Source: Verrucomicrobiota bacterium (GTDB taxonomy: Bacteria > Verrucomicrobiota > Verrucomicrobiia > Chthoniobacterales > Terrimicrobiaceae). Taken from it: a stretch of DNA of 64,000 bases. Both the position numbers and the translations under genes were made by a program. The stretch covers positions 248,001 to 312,000 of the forward strand of contig JAFKMU010000035.1 in assembly GCA_017305195.1 (NCBI GenBank), written 5' to 3'. This document shows positions 51,801 through 59,908 of the stretch, piece by piece. Within the stretch, counting starts at the first letter, position 1. The number at the start of each line of letters is the position of its first letter. The notes under the pieces are model-generated. The model had not been told where the DNA came from. It worked only from the letters and a program-made list of their open reading frames with translations, and did no database searches.

Positions 51801-52221
51801 GGCGCTGGCTGCCGTCCTGAAGAATACGATGGCTGATGTCATCGGAGGGGCGACCGTGGGGGACGCGTCGGCCATGGCCGACAACATCTCCTCGCTCACC
51901 CAAAGCACTCCGTTCGCCGGCAAGGATGAGCTTGTCACCAAAATCGCCTCCGGGCTCGGCGGATCGTCCTTTGGAAATACCATGGAGCAGAATATCAAAA
52001 CCCGACGGGAGGCAGCCGTACGTGCACTCACCGATGTGGGACAGACCCGTACGTGGAATCTCCTGATCGATGTCGTGGCCCAGACGGGACGATACCCGCA
52101 GAATGCTTCCAATCTCGACCAATTTGTCGTCGAGGGTGAAAGGCGTTACTGGCTGCACGTGGCGATAGATCGCTTTACGGGCGAAGTCCTTGATCGGCAG
52201 ATGGAATTGGTAAACCCATGA
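48898..52221 (+). CDS. Giant GspK/PilX-like tip pseudopilin (Verru_Chthon cassette protein A type)
   Basis: An 1107-aa relative of the protein at 24535. A basic leader of about 34 residues is followed by K-K-R-G|I-A-L-V-V-V-L-S-F-I-V-I-V-S-L-I-L-V-A-F-V, again without Glu at +5, as in GspK-type tip subunits. The C-terminal region repeats the family end: F-A-G-K-D-E-L-V-T-K-I-A-S-G, R-R-E-A-A-V-R-A-L-T-D-V-G, then R-T-W-N-L-L-I-D-V-V-A-Q-T-G-R. The ATG has AAAAAGGA 5 bases upstream. Unlike region 2, no H-, I- or J-like partners are next to it; only one secreted protein follows, overlapping by ATGA. Confidence 0.82.
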   Translation: MNKSVDREAKRRNAPGNRAASGLPRFRRRGFKKRGIALVVVLSFIVIVSLILVAFVTAMRLEQTASSSYSSSLRADETALGALTLVVADLQKEMDAGGAADLTFPRKPLYTNITSANIRPQRIGVSASMTNLVRVSAASSFTNSAGTAGGLKGSTNLSSTPSMNGRYVSTKRWAEAYLGDFTNQAAPSWIFLSRMGATDGVGASFNGANAVNNPAPDNVNYIGARFAYAVYDIGGLLDISMAGYPSQSISVASAQAIKGTLAGTDLAVLGIDPEALTKWRNAKSASSGTNYLNYITNTAIRNGFKEVVPGDTTFLSRQDLIKAAKMSVAGLSTNALPNLSVFSRERNAPSYFPRTPAGSAIDYGTQARTTSATNVFIPLVRRTQAATIKSYQVDGTPFTYEVEAGDPLAYFRFPLDRIRWLGPNGPQNGGTDESIQACFGLKWDSAANLWKYVGPSGSTEQGEIKTLAQVLADSPAREPNFFELLQAGILSGSLAKDGGAKDPFTTFHQRKPAFHIFRIGASIISQYESSSCPAVIEYDQSGAPWQACGIENLPYINFVRYLWGYTSTPSSLEQYMTVSLWNPHQAVGSVTSRPRIRLRIKGSFGMSNGYYSGSNSFTAGSPPAVFAGEHGSMNGTIELSSIAGRGVNGFSEPNVPAGSDLTSAPGNSVNAWSLMPAVSTSDTANYLGYRLQDFPISLSKISTGGSAWTSLRLTLSNNLADLFNVWLEYLTPGGVWMPYNYGIGINDEATGMSMSWPMYSGTMGGATGTKAAPQKFDVSNVASDLAPFWAIADPRSTRFNLAQIESITKRPYWKASLWSSDTMPAFQTDSTPAKQIVPATFPQPPPYDQYFLARFSRNNTSASTKVLGYTDPDGVRRLADSGLYTSTPSTSSWEGDPYARSADRPVILNRPFYSVGELGYVARDYPWRTLDFFTDLSGDAGLLDLFTVGQSMDRVRHGCISLNSSNKQALAAVLKNTMADVIGGATVGDASAMADNISSLTQSTPFAGKDELVTKIASGLGGSSFGNTMEQNIKTRREAAVRALTDVGQTRTWNLLIDVVAQTGRYPQNASNLDQFVVEGERRYWLHVAIDRFTGEVLDRQMELVNP

Positions 52222-52916
52222 GAAACAACTTTCGATTTCCCCTGCTCACCACGGCGGCGTGCGTACTTATCTCCGTTTCTTCGCACGCAGCATCGACTGC
52301 TCCGGTCCCGTCGCCTCCCTTGATCAGCAAAGCGCCATCGAAGATTCAATGGACCATCACAGCGCGCCAGGCAGCGAATGAAACAAATCCGGCCAACACC
52401 GCTCCCGAAGCCAATGAAATCGAGCGCGTCGAGACCGTATGGACGGACGGCACCGGACGTGACCGGGTGACATTCCGCAACGGACGCACGCAGGACATCT
52501 GGTACACAGCGAGAGCCTATCTGGTGGACGACGGTAGCGAAATCTCGATTTCTACCACGAGAAGCGCCGGGCCGGGCCTTGGAGAGGATTCATCGATCGC
52601 CGAAGCCGCCAGGTTTGCACCTCTTTCATTTGCCGGCTTTCCCGGGGTGTCGTGGATCGCGTTGTCGTATTTCGACAAGGTTGAGGCGTTCGATGGAGTC
52701 GCCTGTTATCACTATGTTCTCAATGCCAGGCAGGAGGCATGGGTCGATGTCAGCTCGTCCCGGCCCGTTGCTTATCGGGATGGAAATGCGACCTACGTCT
52801 ACCAGTTCGGAGCGGAACCTGGCTCGGCGCTCGTATTGCCCGATCCGGTAAAGACGACTCTCGACAAATACCTGAAGCTCGAGAAGCGGCGCGAACTCCT
52901 CAAGAGTGGACGTTGA
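52218..52916 (+). CDS. Secreted protein of unknown function coupled to giant pseudopilin
   Basis: A 232-aa protein whose ATG overlaps the upstream stop. The signal peptide is about 24 residues (L-L-T-T-A-A-C-V-L-I-S-V, cut near S-H-A-A). The mature protein has a Pro-rich stretch, then a beta-rich region with R-V-T-F-R-N-G-R-T-Q-D-I-W-Y-T-A and Y-V-Y-Q-F-G-A-E-P-G. It ends in a basic helix (L-K-L-E-K-R-R-E-L-L-K). I do not recognise the family, and it is not similar to the 250-aa protein in the same position of the other cassette. It is convergent with the lyase gene. Confidence 0.62.
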   Translation: MRNNFRFPLLTTAACVLISVSSHAASTAPVPSPPLISKAPSKIQWTITARQAANETNPANTAPEANEIERVETVWTDGTGRDRVTFRNGRTQDIWYTARAYLVDDGSEISISTTRSAGPGLGEDSSIAEAARFAPLSFAGFPGVSWIALSYFDKVEAFDGVACYHYVLNARQEAWVDVSSSRPVAYRDGNATYVYQFGAEPGSALVLPDPVKTTLDKYLKLEKRRELLKSGR

Positions 52917-52938
52917 GGATCAGCTCCCGACGTCCGAT

Positions 52939-54882
52939 CTACGGCTGAGATGCGGGATTAGCTGAAACCACCGGGGTGATCCGCATGACCACCTGGCCGT
53001 CGGCGGTCTTTTCCTTCAAGGCAACCTCGATGCGGCGGGCTTGTTCCGGCCCACTTTTCAACTTTTCCGGAATGATCTCCTGTTTCAACGTAAAAGCGGC
53101 TCCCCCGGTACTCACCTCCACCTGAACGCTCCGGCCTCCCCTGGTTATGGTCAAGACGCCGGGCTGGACCTCTCGCACCGTGCCGAATGTCACCAGCGCC
53201 GTGGCAAATGCCTCTGGCGACGAAAACTCAAAGGTATCCGTGATGGTCACGCAGCTTGCTCCAGTCCGGTCATAATCGAAGCGCCGGGTGAGCCTTTTGA
53301 CGGAGGGCACGGAGTAGGCGTCGGCCAGATCCAGGACCAGGGAGTCCCGGTCATCCGTTGAGGCTTTTTCCACAACCCGGGAACCATGTTTGGTTCCCGC
53401 CTTCTGCAATTGACCTGCCACGACCGGGACAGAGTGGCCGTAGGAATTCAGAATCTTGTTATCATAGCGCCGGGAATCGAAGGTCGCCGCGCTGTAGACC
53501 GCCGCCCCGGGGTCAATGATCATTCCTTGATCCCCGCTGAAAACAGCGAAAGACCCCTGATCCAGATGCCCGTGACTTTCGCCATTGTTTCCCCCTTTGC
53601 AGGCCAGGCCCAATCCCGTCGCGGGGTCGAGCGGGCGGGCGATCAGGACCTGGGACTCGGGAAACCAAGTGGTTGACGAATTGCTGAAGGCTTCCTGCCC
53701 AGGAGGGGAAACCGCTGCCTCTCCGGGAGAAAAGGCCGTGCTGATCGCCGCCGCATAGAGGAGCGGTGCATACATCGAATCCAACATGGGAAACGCCTCG
53801 CCTCCCTTCCAGCCAAACTGATAGCGGGCATTCAAGATGCGAAGCACCCAGGCAGACGGCTCCATGGAGACGACGCAATCTCCGAACGCCGGATATGTCC
53901 CGGGGAGCACCTCAAGGGCTTTCGGAAACTGAGCCACTCGCCTGGCTCGCTCTTCGGCATACAGGTTGATCCTGCCATTGGTCGCCTGGAGCAAGGTTTC
54001 CGCGAGGAGCACGTAGTGCCCGAATCCGTAGTTCCAATAGCTAAGCCCCTCCTCTGCGTATCCATCGGCTTTGAACCCCCCAAGGTAGGCCCGAATGTTC
54101 TGCTCCGCCTCGACCGCAAACTCCGCTCGCTCCTCCGGACTCTCCACCAGGGCCAGAGCCGCTCCAGTAACCCCGGCGTGAACGACCGCATTCCAGTTGA
54201 AGCTGCTCGCAATCCACCATGCCGCCGGCCCCTCTCCCCGGATTTGAGCCAGCATGGGTTGAAAGACCCGTCGTTGGGCTTCGGCCCGGATCTTTGCCCG
54301 TGTCTCCGAATCCAGATGGTCTCCGAGTATTGTGTCTGCGGTGGCCAGATTCCAAACCGTCATCGCCGTCCACAGATCGATCTCTGCCTTGGTTCCCTTG
54401 AAGTTCTCCAAGCCTTTGTCGTGGGAGGGAAGCACCCATGTCGGTTCGGCGAGAATCTTTGCCAGCTCCTCCTTGATATACGGCAAAAACCGCCCCTTGT
54501 TTTCAAGCCCCTCCGCCTGCACAAAGATCGAGAGACGATGGCGTCGCGAATCCGCTTTGCCTTCATAGTTGGAGCGATTCCCGGTCTTGGAAAATTCGAG
54601 ATAGTCGGCCTCCGAGGTTTGAGGAGAGTCCTGCTCGAGCAAGCGATTTGCCGTTCGCAGGACATCTTCAGCATAATGCGGTAGTCCGGCGATTTTTTCC
54701 CACGCAGCGCGATCTCCTATCGGCACGCCAATGCCCGCCGGTTTGGAGGGAAGTATCTTCGCAATCTCGGCAACCCTCGCCGGGGGAGGAGGCTCAATGC
54801 TGATGGCCTTGTCGCAAAAAATACCATGACACACCGTAACGGCAACGGCGGTGATCTGGAGGCAATACACAGGCAAACGCAT
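52939..54882 (-). CDS. Heparinase II/III-family polysaccharide lyase-like protein
   Basis: A 647-aa exported lyase-type protein. ATG 54882 gives the signal peptide (M-R-L-P-V-Y-C-L-Q-I-T-A-V-A-V-T-V); the frame is open for 18 more codons, with an ATG at 54924 that would place the operator right at the start. An alpha/alpha toroid covers about 60-380 (S-F-N-W-N-A-V-V-H-A-G-V near 230). The heparinase II/III signature is G-E-S-H-G-H-L-D-Q-G-S-F-A-V-F, followed by a beta-sandwich. It corresponds to the lyase of locus II but is shorter and divergent. A regulon operator lies about 46 bases before the start. Confidence 0.86.
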   Translation of the reverse strand: MRLPVYCLQITAVAVTVCHGIFCDKAISIEPPPPARVAEIAKILPSKPAGIGVPIGDRAAWEKIAGLPHYAEDVLRTANRLLEQDSPQTSEADYLEFSKTGNRSNYEGKADSRRHRLSIFVQAEGLENKGRFLPYIKEELAKILAEPTWVLPSHDKGLENFKGTKAEIDLWTAMTVWNLATADTILGDHLDSETRAKIRAEAQRRVFQPMLAQIRGEGPAAWWIASSFNWNAVVHAGVTGAALALVESPEERAEFAVEAEQNIRAYLGGFKADGYAEEGLSYWNYGFGHYVLLAETLLQATNGRINLYAEERARRVAQFPKALEVLPGTYPAFGDCVVSMEPSAWVLRILNARYQFGWKGGEAFPMLDSMYAPLLYAAAISTAFSPGEAAVSPPGQEAFSNSSTTWFPESQVLIARPLDPATGLGLACKGGNNGESHGHLDQGSFAVFSGDQGMIIDPGAAVYSAATFDSRRYDNKILNSYGHSVPVVAGQLQKAGTKHGSRVVEKASTDDRDSLVLDLADAYSVPSVKRLTRRFDYDRTGASCVTITDTFEFSSPEAFATALVTFGTVREVQPGVLTITRGGRSVQVEVSTGGAAFTLKQEIIPEKLKSGPEQARRIEVALKEKTADGQVVMRITPVVSANPASQP

Positions 54883-54927
54883 TCCATACCATCGATACCG
54901 CCTTCCGAAGGAGCAATCGAGCATGGA

Positions 54928-54942
54928 ATCTAACAATAGAGT
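54928..54942 (-). promoter_or_regulatory. Locus III operator, copy C (ACTCTATTGTTAGAT)
   Basis: Matches the consensus except for the last positions. It precedes the lyase gene on the minus strand, about 46 bases from its ATG, and lies 80 bases from copy D, which serves the divergent GH16 gene. Confidence 0.58.
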
Positions 54943-55021
54943 ATGAGAGAATGCTGCTTCTCAAAGCGGAGGCCGCCGTTGATGCGACCTGCGTCCAATC
55001 GACCTCTCCTTCACGGTTTCA

Positions 55022-55037
55022 ACTCTATTGTAGGAGT
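55022..55037 (+). promoter_or_regulatory. Locus III operator, copy D (ACTCTATTGTAGGAGT)
   Basis: Precedes the GH16 gene by about 58 bases. ACTC and GAGT ends are exact; two inner bases vary. With copy C it forms a paired-site arrangement in a divergent intergenic region. Confidence 0.58.
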
Positions 55038-55094
55038 ATTTTACACGATACCAAATGCTTCCTCACCGGGAGGCATTTTCGCTAATGAGCAAGC

Positions 55095-57029
55095 ATGTCC
55101 CCCTTGACATTCCTGCGTACGAGCCTCATCGCGGCCATCACTCTCACATTACCATGTTCCGCCCAGATTCTTTCGTGCGGGTTCGAGGCGAGCGAAGGAT
55201 ACTCTCCGGGAAACCTCGGCGCTTCCGGTCCATGGTCGATCGCACTAAACAACGGAGCAGGGACGGGCATATCGTCCGTAACGGTCGTGACTGCGACGGC
55301 CAACACAGGCACGCAATCCCTTTTGATTCAGGATAACAACACGGCCAACCGGCCGGTCGTCACATGTGACCTCGGCGAGAGCTGCAGTTCGGGAATCCTC
55401 CGCCTTGCCATCCGAAGGGCCACCTCCAGCGCGACGGCATGGTATTTGAATTTCTATAATGCCTCGAATGCGAAGGTCTTCGGGCTGATCTGCGATGGAG
55501 CCAGTACCATCTCCCTGACCGGAGGAGCGGCAGGAACCACGACCCTGGCAACCTACACCAATGCCAGTCTCCTCAGCACACTATCCTCGTGGGCAAACCT
55601 GGAGATTCGATTTAATGAGGCCACTCACGGCGCCAGCGTGCTTCTCAATGGCACAACGGTGCTATCGGCCTACAGCGTTGCTACGAACTGGTCGGTTCGC
55701 AAATTTGATCTCTCGGCAGGCTACGGCTCCGGAACCAATCTCGGAATCTACCTCGACTCCCTCTCGGTCACTCCGCTGCCTCCGCTCAATGGCTCCTGGC
55801 TCCTGACGTTCTCGGATGAATTTAAATCCCCCAACACCTATCTCGATGGATCAAAGTGGAAGGTCGGGGAGGCAAGCCTGTGGATCAATGGCCAGGGTGG
55901 GAACGATCCCGGGAACATCTCCCAGGCCGCGGGAGTGCTCAACCTGCGCTCGCAAGTCCGCAACTATACTTTTGGAGGCACTAACTACGCCTATACTGGA
56001 GCAGAGTTATCGACATTCGGACTCTTCCGACAGCAGTATGGCTACTTTGAGGTTCGCGCCCGGTTTCCCTTCATTACTGGCCTCTGGCCTGCATTCTGGT
56101 TGATGCCGGACCGAGGAGCCTATGGCAATCTCAGCGGCTACTACCGGTCATTACTGAAGTTCGACCTGAATGGAGCCAATATCTCCCAGGTCAACTCCGC
56201 CTATCTCAAACTGACTGTGTCCTCTGCTGATCAAGGCTCAGGCAATAACTTGCTGGTTTTGAAAGTCAGAGACGATTCGTGGACTGAAACGGGCGTAACC
56301 TGGAATAACCAGCCAGTGCAGGATCCCGCCTGGATTGCGCAAGCCTACAATCAGACCTATGCATCAGGCCAGCAGCTGACTTTTGATGTGAAAGATTTCG
56401 TCACAGAGAAGCTTGCAGGGAATCGCCAGGTCTCAATCCTGCTCGCAGATACCTTTCGTCGGGTCAGGCAGATCAAGTTCTACAGCAAAGAATGGCCCTC
56501 CGCCTCGGTGCGTCCTCAGTTGGTCGTGAACGGCGTCACTTACTATCCGGTTGCCGATTCCAGCTTGCAGAACGGCACTGCGGCTAATACGAACTTCGGC
56601 TCTACGACCGAACTCGTGGTCCGTGACGACTGGGGAGATACCTCCTCGACCTACAACGGCGGCATGGAGGTGGATATTTGGGAGTCGCTGTCATTTGAGG
56701 GGCAAAACTCAGCCTATCAGACGCTCCATTGGGATGGATATGGCGTGGATCACCAATCCGCAGGCACCGGCCTGCAGAACTTCACTCCGACCATGGACGG
56801 CTATCATACCTACGGGGTCTACTGGGAGAGTGGCTTGATGGAGTTTTATGTGGATGGAGTGAAAACCTACACCTTCGCAAACTCCCGAGCCTGCAGCGTC
56901 CCGTGTTATATCCTGCTATCCCTGCAGCTTGGAGGGTGGGATCCGGCTAACGCTCCTGGTTCCCAGGTGGACAACCAACTGACTCAGGTCGATTGGGTAC
57001 GCGTATGGAGCGGGACAAAGCAGCCATAG
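55095..57029 (+). CDS. GH16 beta-glucanase-like enzyme with inserted DNRLRE/CBM96-like domain
   Basis: A 644-aa exported enzyme. The signal peptide ends near C-S-A-Q. Residues 25-230 are the ConA-like module shared with the PEP-CTERM protein at 46616. GH16 starts near 240 (F-S-D-E-F, W-K-V-G-E, G-L-W-P-A-F-W-L-M-P-D-R-G at 329-341). The catalytic motif M-E-V-D-I-W-E is at 524-530, so E525 is the nucleophile and E530 the acid/base. Between P-D-R-G and this motif about 180 residues are inserted, resembling a DNRLRE/CBM96-type domain: L-L-K-F-D-L, W-N-N-Q-P, then N-T-N-F-G-S-T-T-E-L-V-V-R-D-D. Substrate is probably a beta-glucan or a galactan. Confidence 0.87.
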   Translation: MSPLTFLRTSLIAAITLTLPCSAQILSCGFEASEGYSPGNLGASGPWSIALNNGAGTGISSVTVVTATANTGTQSLLIQDNNTANRPVVTCDLGESCSSGILRLAIRRATSSATAWYLNFYNASNAKVFGLICDGASTISLTGGAAGTTTLATYTNASLLSTLSSWANLEIRFNEATHGASVLLNGTTVLSAYSVATNWSVRKFDLSAGYGSGTNLGIYLDSLSVTPLPPLNGSWLLTFSDEFKSPNTYLDGSKWKVGEASLWINGQGGNDPGNISQAAGVLNLRSQVRNYTFGGTNYAYTGAELSTFGLFRQQYGYFEVRARFPFITGLWPAFWLMPDRGAYGNLSGYYRSLLKFDLNGANISQVNSAYLKLTVSSADQGSGNNLLVLKVRDDSWTETGVTWNNQPVQDPAWIAQAYNQTYASGQQLTFDVKDFVTEKLAGNRQVSILLADTFRRVRQIKFYSKEWPSASVRPQLVVNGVTYYPVADSSLQNGTAANTNFGSTTELVVRDDWGDTSSTYNGGMEVDIWESLSFEGQNSAYQTLHWDGYGVDHQSAGTGLQNFTPTMDGYHTYGVYWESGLMEFYVDGVKTYTFANSRACSVPCYILLSLQLGGWDPANAPGSQVDNQLTQVDWVRVWSGTKQP

Positions 57030-57048
57030 ATAAAGGCGCCAGATCGTT

Positions 57049-57064
57049 CCTCTATTGTTCGAGT
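57049..57064 (+). promoter_or_regulatory. Locus III operator, copy E (CCTCTATTGTTCGAGT)
   Basis: Lies 46 bases before the CBM-like gene that opens the three-gene unit of CBM-like protein, deacetylase and esterase. Fifteen of 16 bases match copy F. Confidence 0.6.
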
Positions 57065-57109
57065 AGTCGGTCGTTTGACCCATCGTGCGGGCCTGCCCAT
57101 AGTGTTAGC

Positions 57110-57655
57110 ATGTCATACCGAGTTTCCCTCACCGTCTTGCTCGCCGCCATGGCGTCCTTCTCTTCTCTCTGTCGCGCAGATGAGGCTCTGAATCTGGAGA
57201 ATCCCGGATTCGAAGCGGACCGGCAAGGCTGGGTCTGGGGAAAAGAAGACTCGGAATCCGAACTGAGCCGCGTCACCACCGAAAGTGCCTACAAAGGCAA
57301 GCTGGGCCTGAGTGTGATCGTGGCAGATGGCGAACAGGCGCCGATGGGATCGAGCGTGCTGAGCAACAAGGTGCCGGTCGAGCCAGGCAGCGTCTATCGC
57401 ATGACCTTCTACGCCCGCTGCAACGAAAAGAGTGGCATCGGAGTCATGCTGCAGTTTTACAACGAAGGATTCTCCATCGTGGGCGATGCCAAGCAGATCC
57501 TCCCGATGGAAGTCGGGGATTGGACGGAGTATAAAGTTGAAGCTCCAGCTCCGCCGAATGCCGCTTACGCGGCGATCTTCATCCACTCCTGGTCGAGGAA
57601 CCGGTGCAATGTGGATTTCGATGACTTTACCATCTCGAAGGTGACGAAACCCTGA
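57110..57655 (+). CDS. Small exported CBM4/9-like carbohydrate-binding protein
   Basis: A 181-aa protein with signal peptide M-S-Y-R-V-S-L-T-V-L-L-A-A-M-A, cut near C-R-A-D. The jelly-roll features match the paralogue at 37202: N-L-E-N-P-G-F-E-A-D-R-Q-G-W, P-V-E-P-G-S-V-Y-R-M-T-F-Y-A-R and a final V-D-F-D-D-F-T-I-S. The upstream open frame to 56993 overlaps the GH16 gene and is rejected because only ATG 57110 gives a signal peptide. It is first in a unit with the deacetylase and the esterase. Confidence 0.8.
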   Translation: MSYRVSLTVLLAAMASFSSLCRADEALNLENPGFEADRQGWVWGKEDSESELSRVTTESAYKGKLGLSVIVADGEQAPMGSSVLSNKVPVEPGSVYRMTFYARCNEKSGIGVMLQFYNEGFSIVGDAKQILPMEVGDWTEYKVEAPAPPNAAYAAIFIHSWSRNRCNVDFDDFTISKVTKP

Positions 57656-57695
57656 TCCGCAGCACATCGCGTCAATTCGGGTCTTGAGACTGACC

Positions 57696-58541
57696 ATGCC
57701 TTACCGCTCGGTCGTTCGGTTGAATCGGTTTCCGGGAGGAGTCCAAAAGGCTGTCACCGCCAGCTACGACGACGGCGCGGTTCATGATCGGCGTCTTGTC
57801 TCCATCTTCAACAAAGCTGGGCTGAAAGGAACATTCCATCTCAACTCAGGACTATTGGGAAGGAGCGATGTCCTCACGGAAGAGGAAATATGCAGCCTGT
57901 TCTCAGGGCATGAAGTAGCTATCCACAGCATGACCCATCCTCATTTGACCAGCTTGTCGCCGATCCAGCTTTCCTATGAGGTCATGGCCGATCGCCGAAA
58001 CCTGGAATCTCTGGTTGGCTATCCGGTTCGAGGGATGTCCTATCCCTTCGGAACGAAAAGCGCCGCGCTTTCGGCCAGCCTCGAGGCCTACGGAATCGAG
58101 TACGCCAGAGTGGTATCGGAAAGCAGGAGCGACTACGCCATGCCGGGGGATTGGTTGGACTGGCATCCGACCTGCCACCACAAGGACCGACTCTGCGAGC
58201 GATTTGAGACCTTCGTCGCATCCGATCCCTGGGTGGAGATGGCGTTGTTTTATGTCTGGGGTCACAGCTTCGAGTTTCACCGCGAGGACAATTGGGAGAT
58301 CGCAGAGGAGTTTGCGAAAATGGCCCGGAGCCACCGGGAGGAGCTTTGGTTCGCCACGAATATCGAAATCAAAGACTACATGGAGGCCCTGAGGCAGGTG
58401 AAGATATCCCTCGACGGGACTCACATCCTTAATCCGAGCGCCCACACTGTCTGGATGGAGATTGATGGGGAGGCAGCCACGCTCGCCCCCGGAAATCTCT
58501 TGAACTGCCGAAGCCTCACGGCGCGCCCTTTTTATCAATGA
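57696..58541 (+). CDS. Polysaccharide deacetylase (NodB-like, CE4)
   Basis: A 281-aa enzyme. Metal ligands are in place: S-Y-D25-D26-G and H77-S-M-T-H81-P. Also present are G-M-S-Y-P-F-G and Y-V-W-G-H-S-F-E-F. It is a paralogue of the enzyme at 30619, with matching start (M-P-Y-R-S; I prefer ATG 57696 over the TTG at 57684). There is no signal peptide. The stop overlaps the esterase start (ATGA at 58538). Deacetylation of imported oligosaccharides before further breakdown is the likely role; the sugar is not known. Confidence 0.88.
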   Translation: MPYRSVVRLNRFPGGVQKAVTASYDDGAVHDRRLVSIFNKAGLKGTFHLNSGLLGRSDVLTEEEICSLFSGHEVAIHSMTHPHLTSLSPIQLSYEVMADRRNLESLVGYPVRGMSYPFGTKSAALSASLEAYGIEYARVVSESRSDYAMPGDWLDWHPTCHHKDRLCERFETFVASDPWVEMALFYVWGHSFEFHREDNWEIAEEFAKMARSHREELWFATNIEIKDYMEALRQVKISLDGTHILNPSAHTVWMEIDGEAATLAPGNLLNCRSLTARPFYQ

Positions 58542-59875
58542 AACTTTTGCCTATCGGATGGGTCTGCCTTTTGCCCATCGTTCAAGGTCTCGCTGCCGAT
58601 CCGGCCCCGTCGCTGGTTATTTCTCCGTCGCGCCCGTCAGGGGTCTGGCAAACGGGAGAAAAGATCGTCTGGAATGTTTCCTTCGCGGGCGGAAACGCAA
58701 CGACTCCTTCCAAGATCAGCTATGTCATCAAGCGAAACGGAGCAGATAATGTTCGGCGGGATCAGGTAAATCTGAATAGCGGCGCCGGCGCAATCGAAGC
58801 CCAGGCGGATGGCCCGTCGACTCTCCTGCTGGAGGCGACCGCCTCCCAGCCAGGAAAGCCAGTGCTGCGCACGGCCGCAGGGGCGGCTATTGAGCCATGG
58901 CAGATTACACGTTCGGCTCCGCTGCCCGAGGATTTCGATTCATTCTGGGATTCCATGGTCAACCGCATGGCCTCCACGCCGCCGGACGCCACGCTGGAGA
59001 AATTGGAGAGCGGGCGCAACGGAGTGGAGTATTGGAAGGTTACGCTAAAGGGATATGCTGGCATTCAGGTCCGCGGCCAGATCGCCCGCCCTGTCGGCGG
59101 GAACAAGCTGCCCGCACTGGTCGTTTTTCAGTGGGCGGGAGTTTATCCGCTGAAGAAGGAATGGGTCGTGGATCGCGCCGCCGAGGGATGGCTGGCGATG
59201 AACATCATGGCTCATGATCTCCCCATCGACGAGCCCCAGCCCTTCTACGATCACGAGGCGTCGACCACGCTCAACAACTACGCGAGCATCGGAAACGACG
59301 ATCGCGAAAAGAGCTATTTTCTTCGGATGTTTCTCGCATGCTATCAGGCGATCGAATACCTGACGCAGAGGCCGGATTGGGATGGGCGGAATCTCCTGGC
59401 CACCGGCGGGAGCCAGGGAGCATTGCAAGCCCTTGCGGCAGCCGCCCTGCATCCCGCCGTCACGGGTGTCACCGCCCTCGTGCCTGCTGGTTGCGACCAT
59501 ACCGGACGTGAAGCTGGGCGTCAGCCGGGCTGGCCATTTTGGATCGCCAATGGTGGATCAGGAAAACCGGAGGCAGTCTTCGAGACATCCCGCTATTTCG
59601 ATGCCGTGAATTTTGCGCATCGCATCAGATGCCCTGTGCTGATCGGCCTCGGACTCATCGACACCACTTCACCTCCCTCAGGCGTCTTTGCGCTCGTGAA
59701 TCAGCTTCAATGCCCGAGAGAGGTGGTCATCATGCCAGCCTCCGACCATGGCGGAGCAAAAAACTCCCAGGCGCCCTTTCAGACCAGGGCAGGGGCCTGG
59801 AGGCGCGCGGTGCTGGAGGGGAAGAACATCCCTCTGATTTCCTGGAACAAGGAAAGCGCATTGCCAGCACAGTAG
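58538..59875 (+). CDS. Exported CE7-like (acetyl xylan esterase type) alpha/beta hydrolase
   Basis: A 445-aa exported esterase; the signal peptide ends near G-L-A-A-D. Residues 25-125 form a beta-sandwich-like domain. The CE7/AXE1 fold follows: P-L-P-E-D-F-D-S-F-W (typical start), W-A-G-V-Y-P-L, then the nucleophile S292 in T-G-G-S-Q-G, D375 in L-G-L-I-D-T-T-S-P-P and H404 in S-D-H-G-G. Such enzymes remove acetyl groups from xylan or sugars. Translation is coupled to the deacetylase. Together they suggest that the locus III substrate is acetylated. Confidence 0.87.
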   Translation: MKLLPIGWVCLLPIVQGLAADPAPSLVISPSRPSGVWQTGEKIVWNVSFAGGNATTPSKISYVIKRNGADNVRRDQVNLNSGAGAIEAQADGPSTLLLEATASQPGKPVLRTAAGAAIEPWQITRSAPLPEDFDSFWDSMVNRMASTPPDATLEKLESGRNGVEYWKVTLKGYAGIQVRGQIARPVGGNKLPALVVFQWAGVYPLKKEWVVDRAAEGWLAMNIMAHDLPIDEPQPFYDHEASTTLNNYASIGNDDREKSYFLRMFLACYQAIEYLTQRPDWDGRNLLATGGSQGALQALAAAALHPAVTGVTALVPAGCDHTGREAGRQPGWPFWIANGGSGKPEAVFETSRYFDAVNFAHRIRCPVLIGLGLIDTTSPPSGVFALVNQLQCPREVVIMPASDHGGAKNSQAPFQTRAGAWRRAVLEGKNIPLISWNKESALPAQ

Positions 59876-59908
59876 GCTTCCGGTTCTGCAAACGGGGAGC
59901 GTTTCCGG

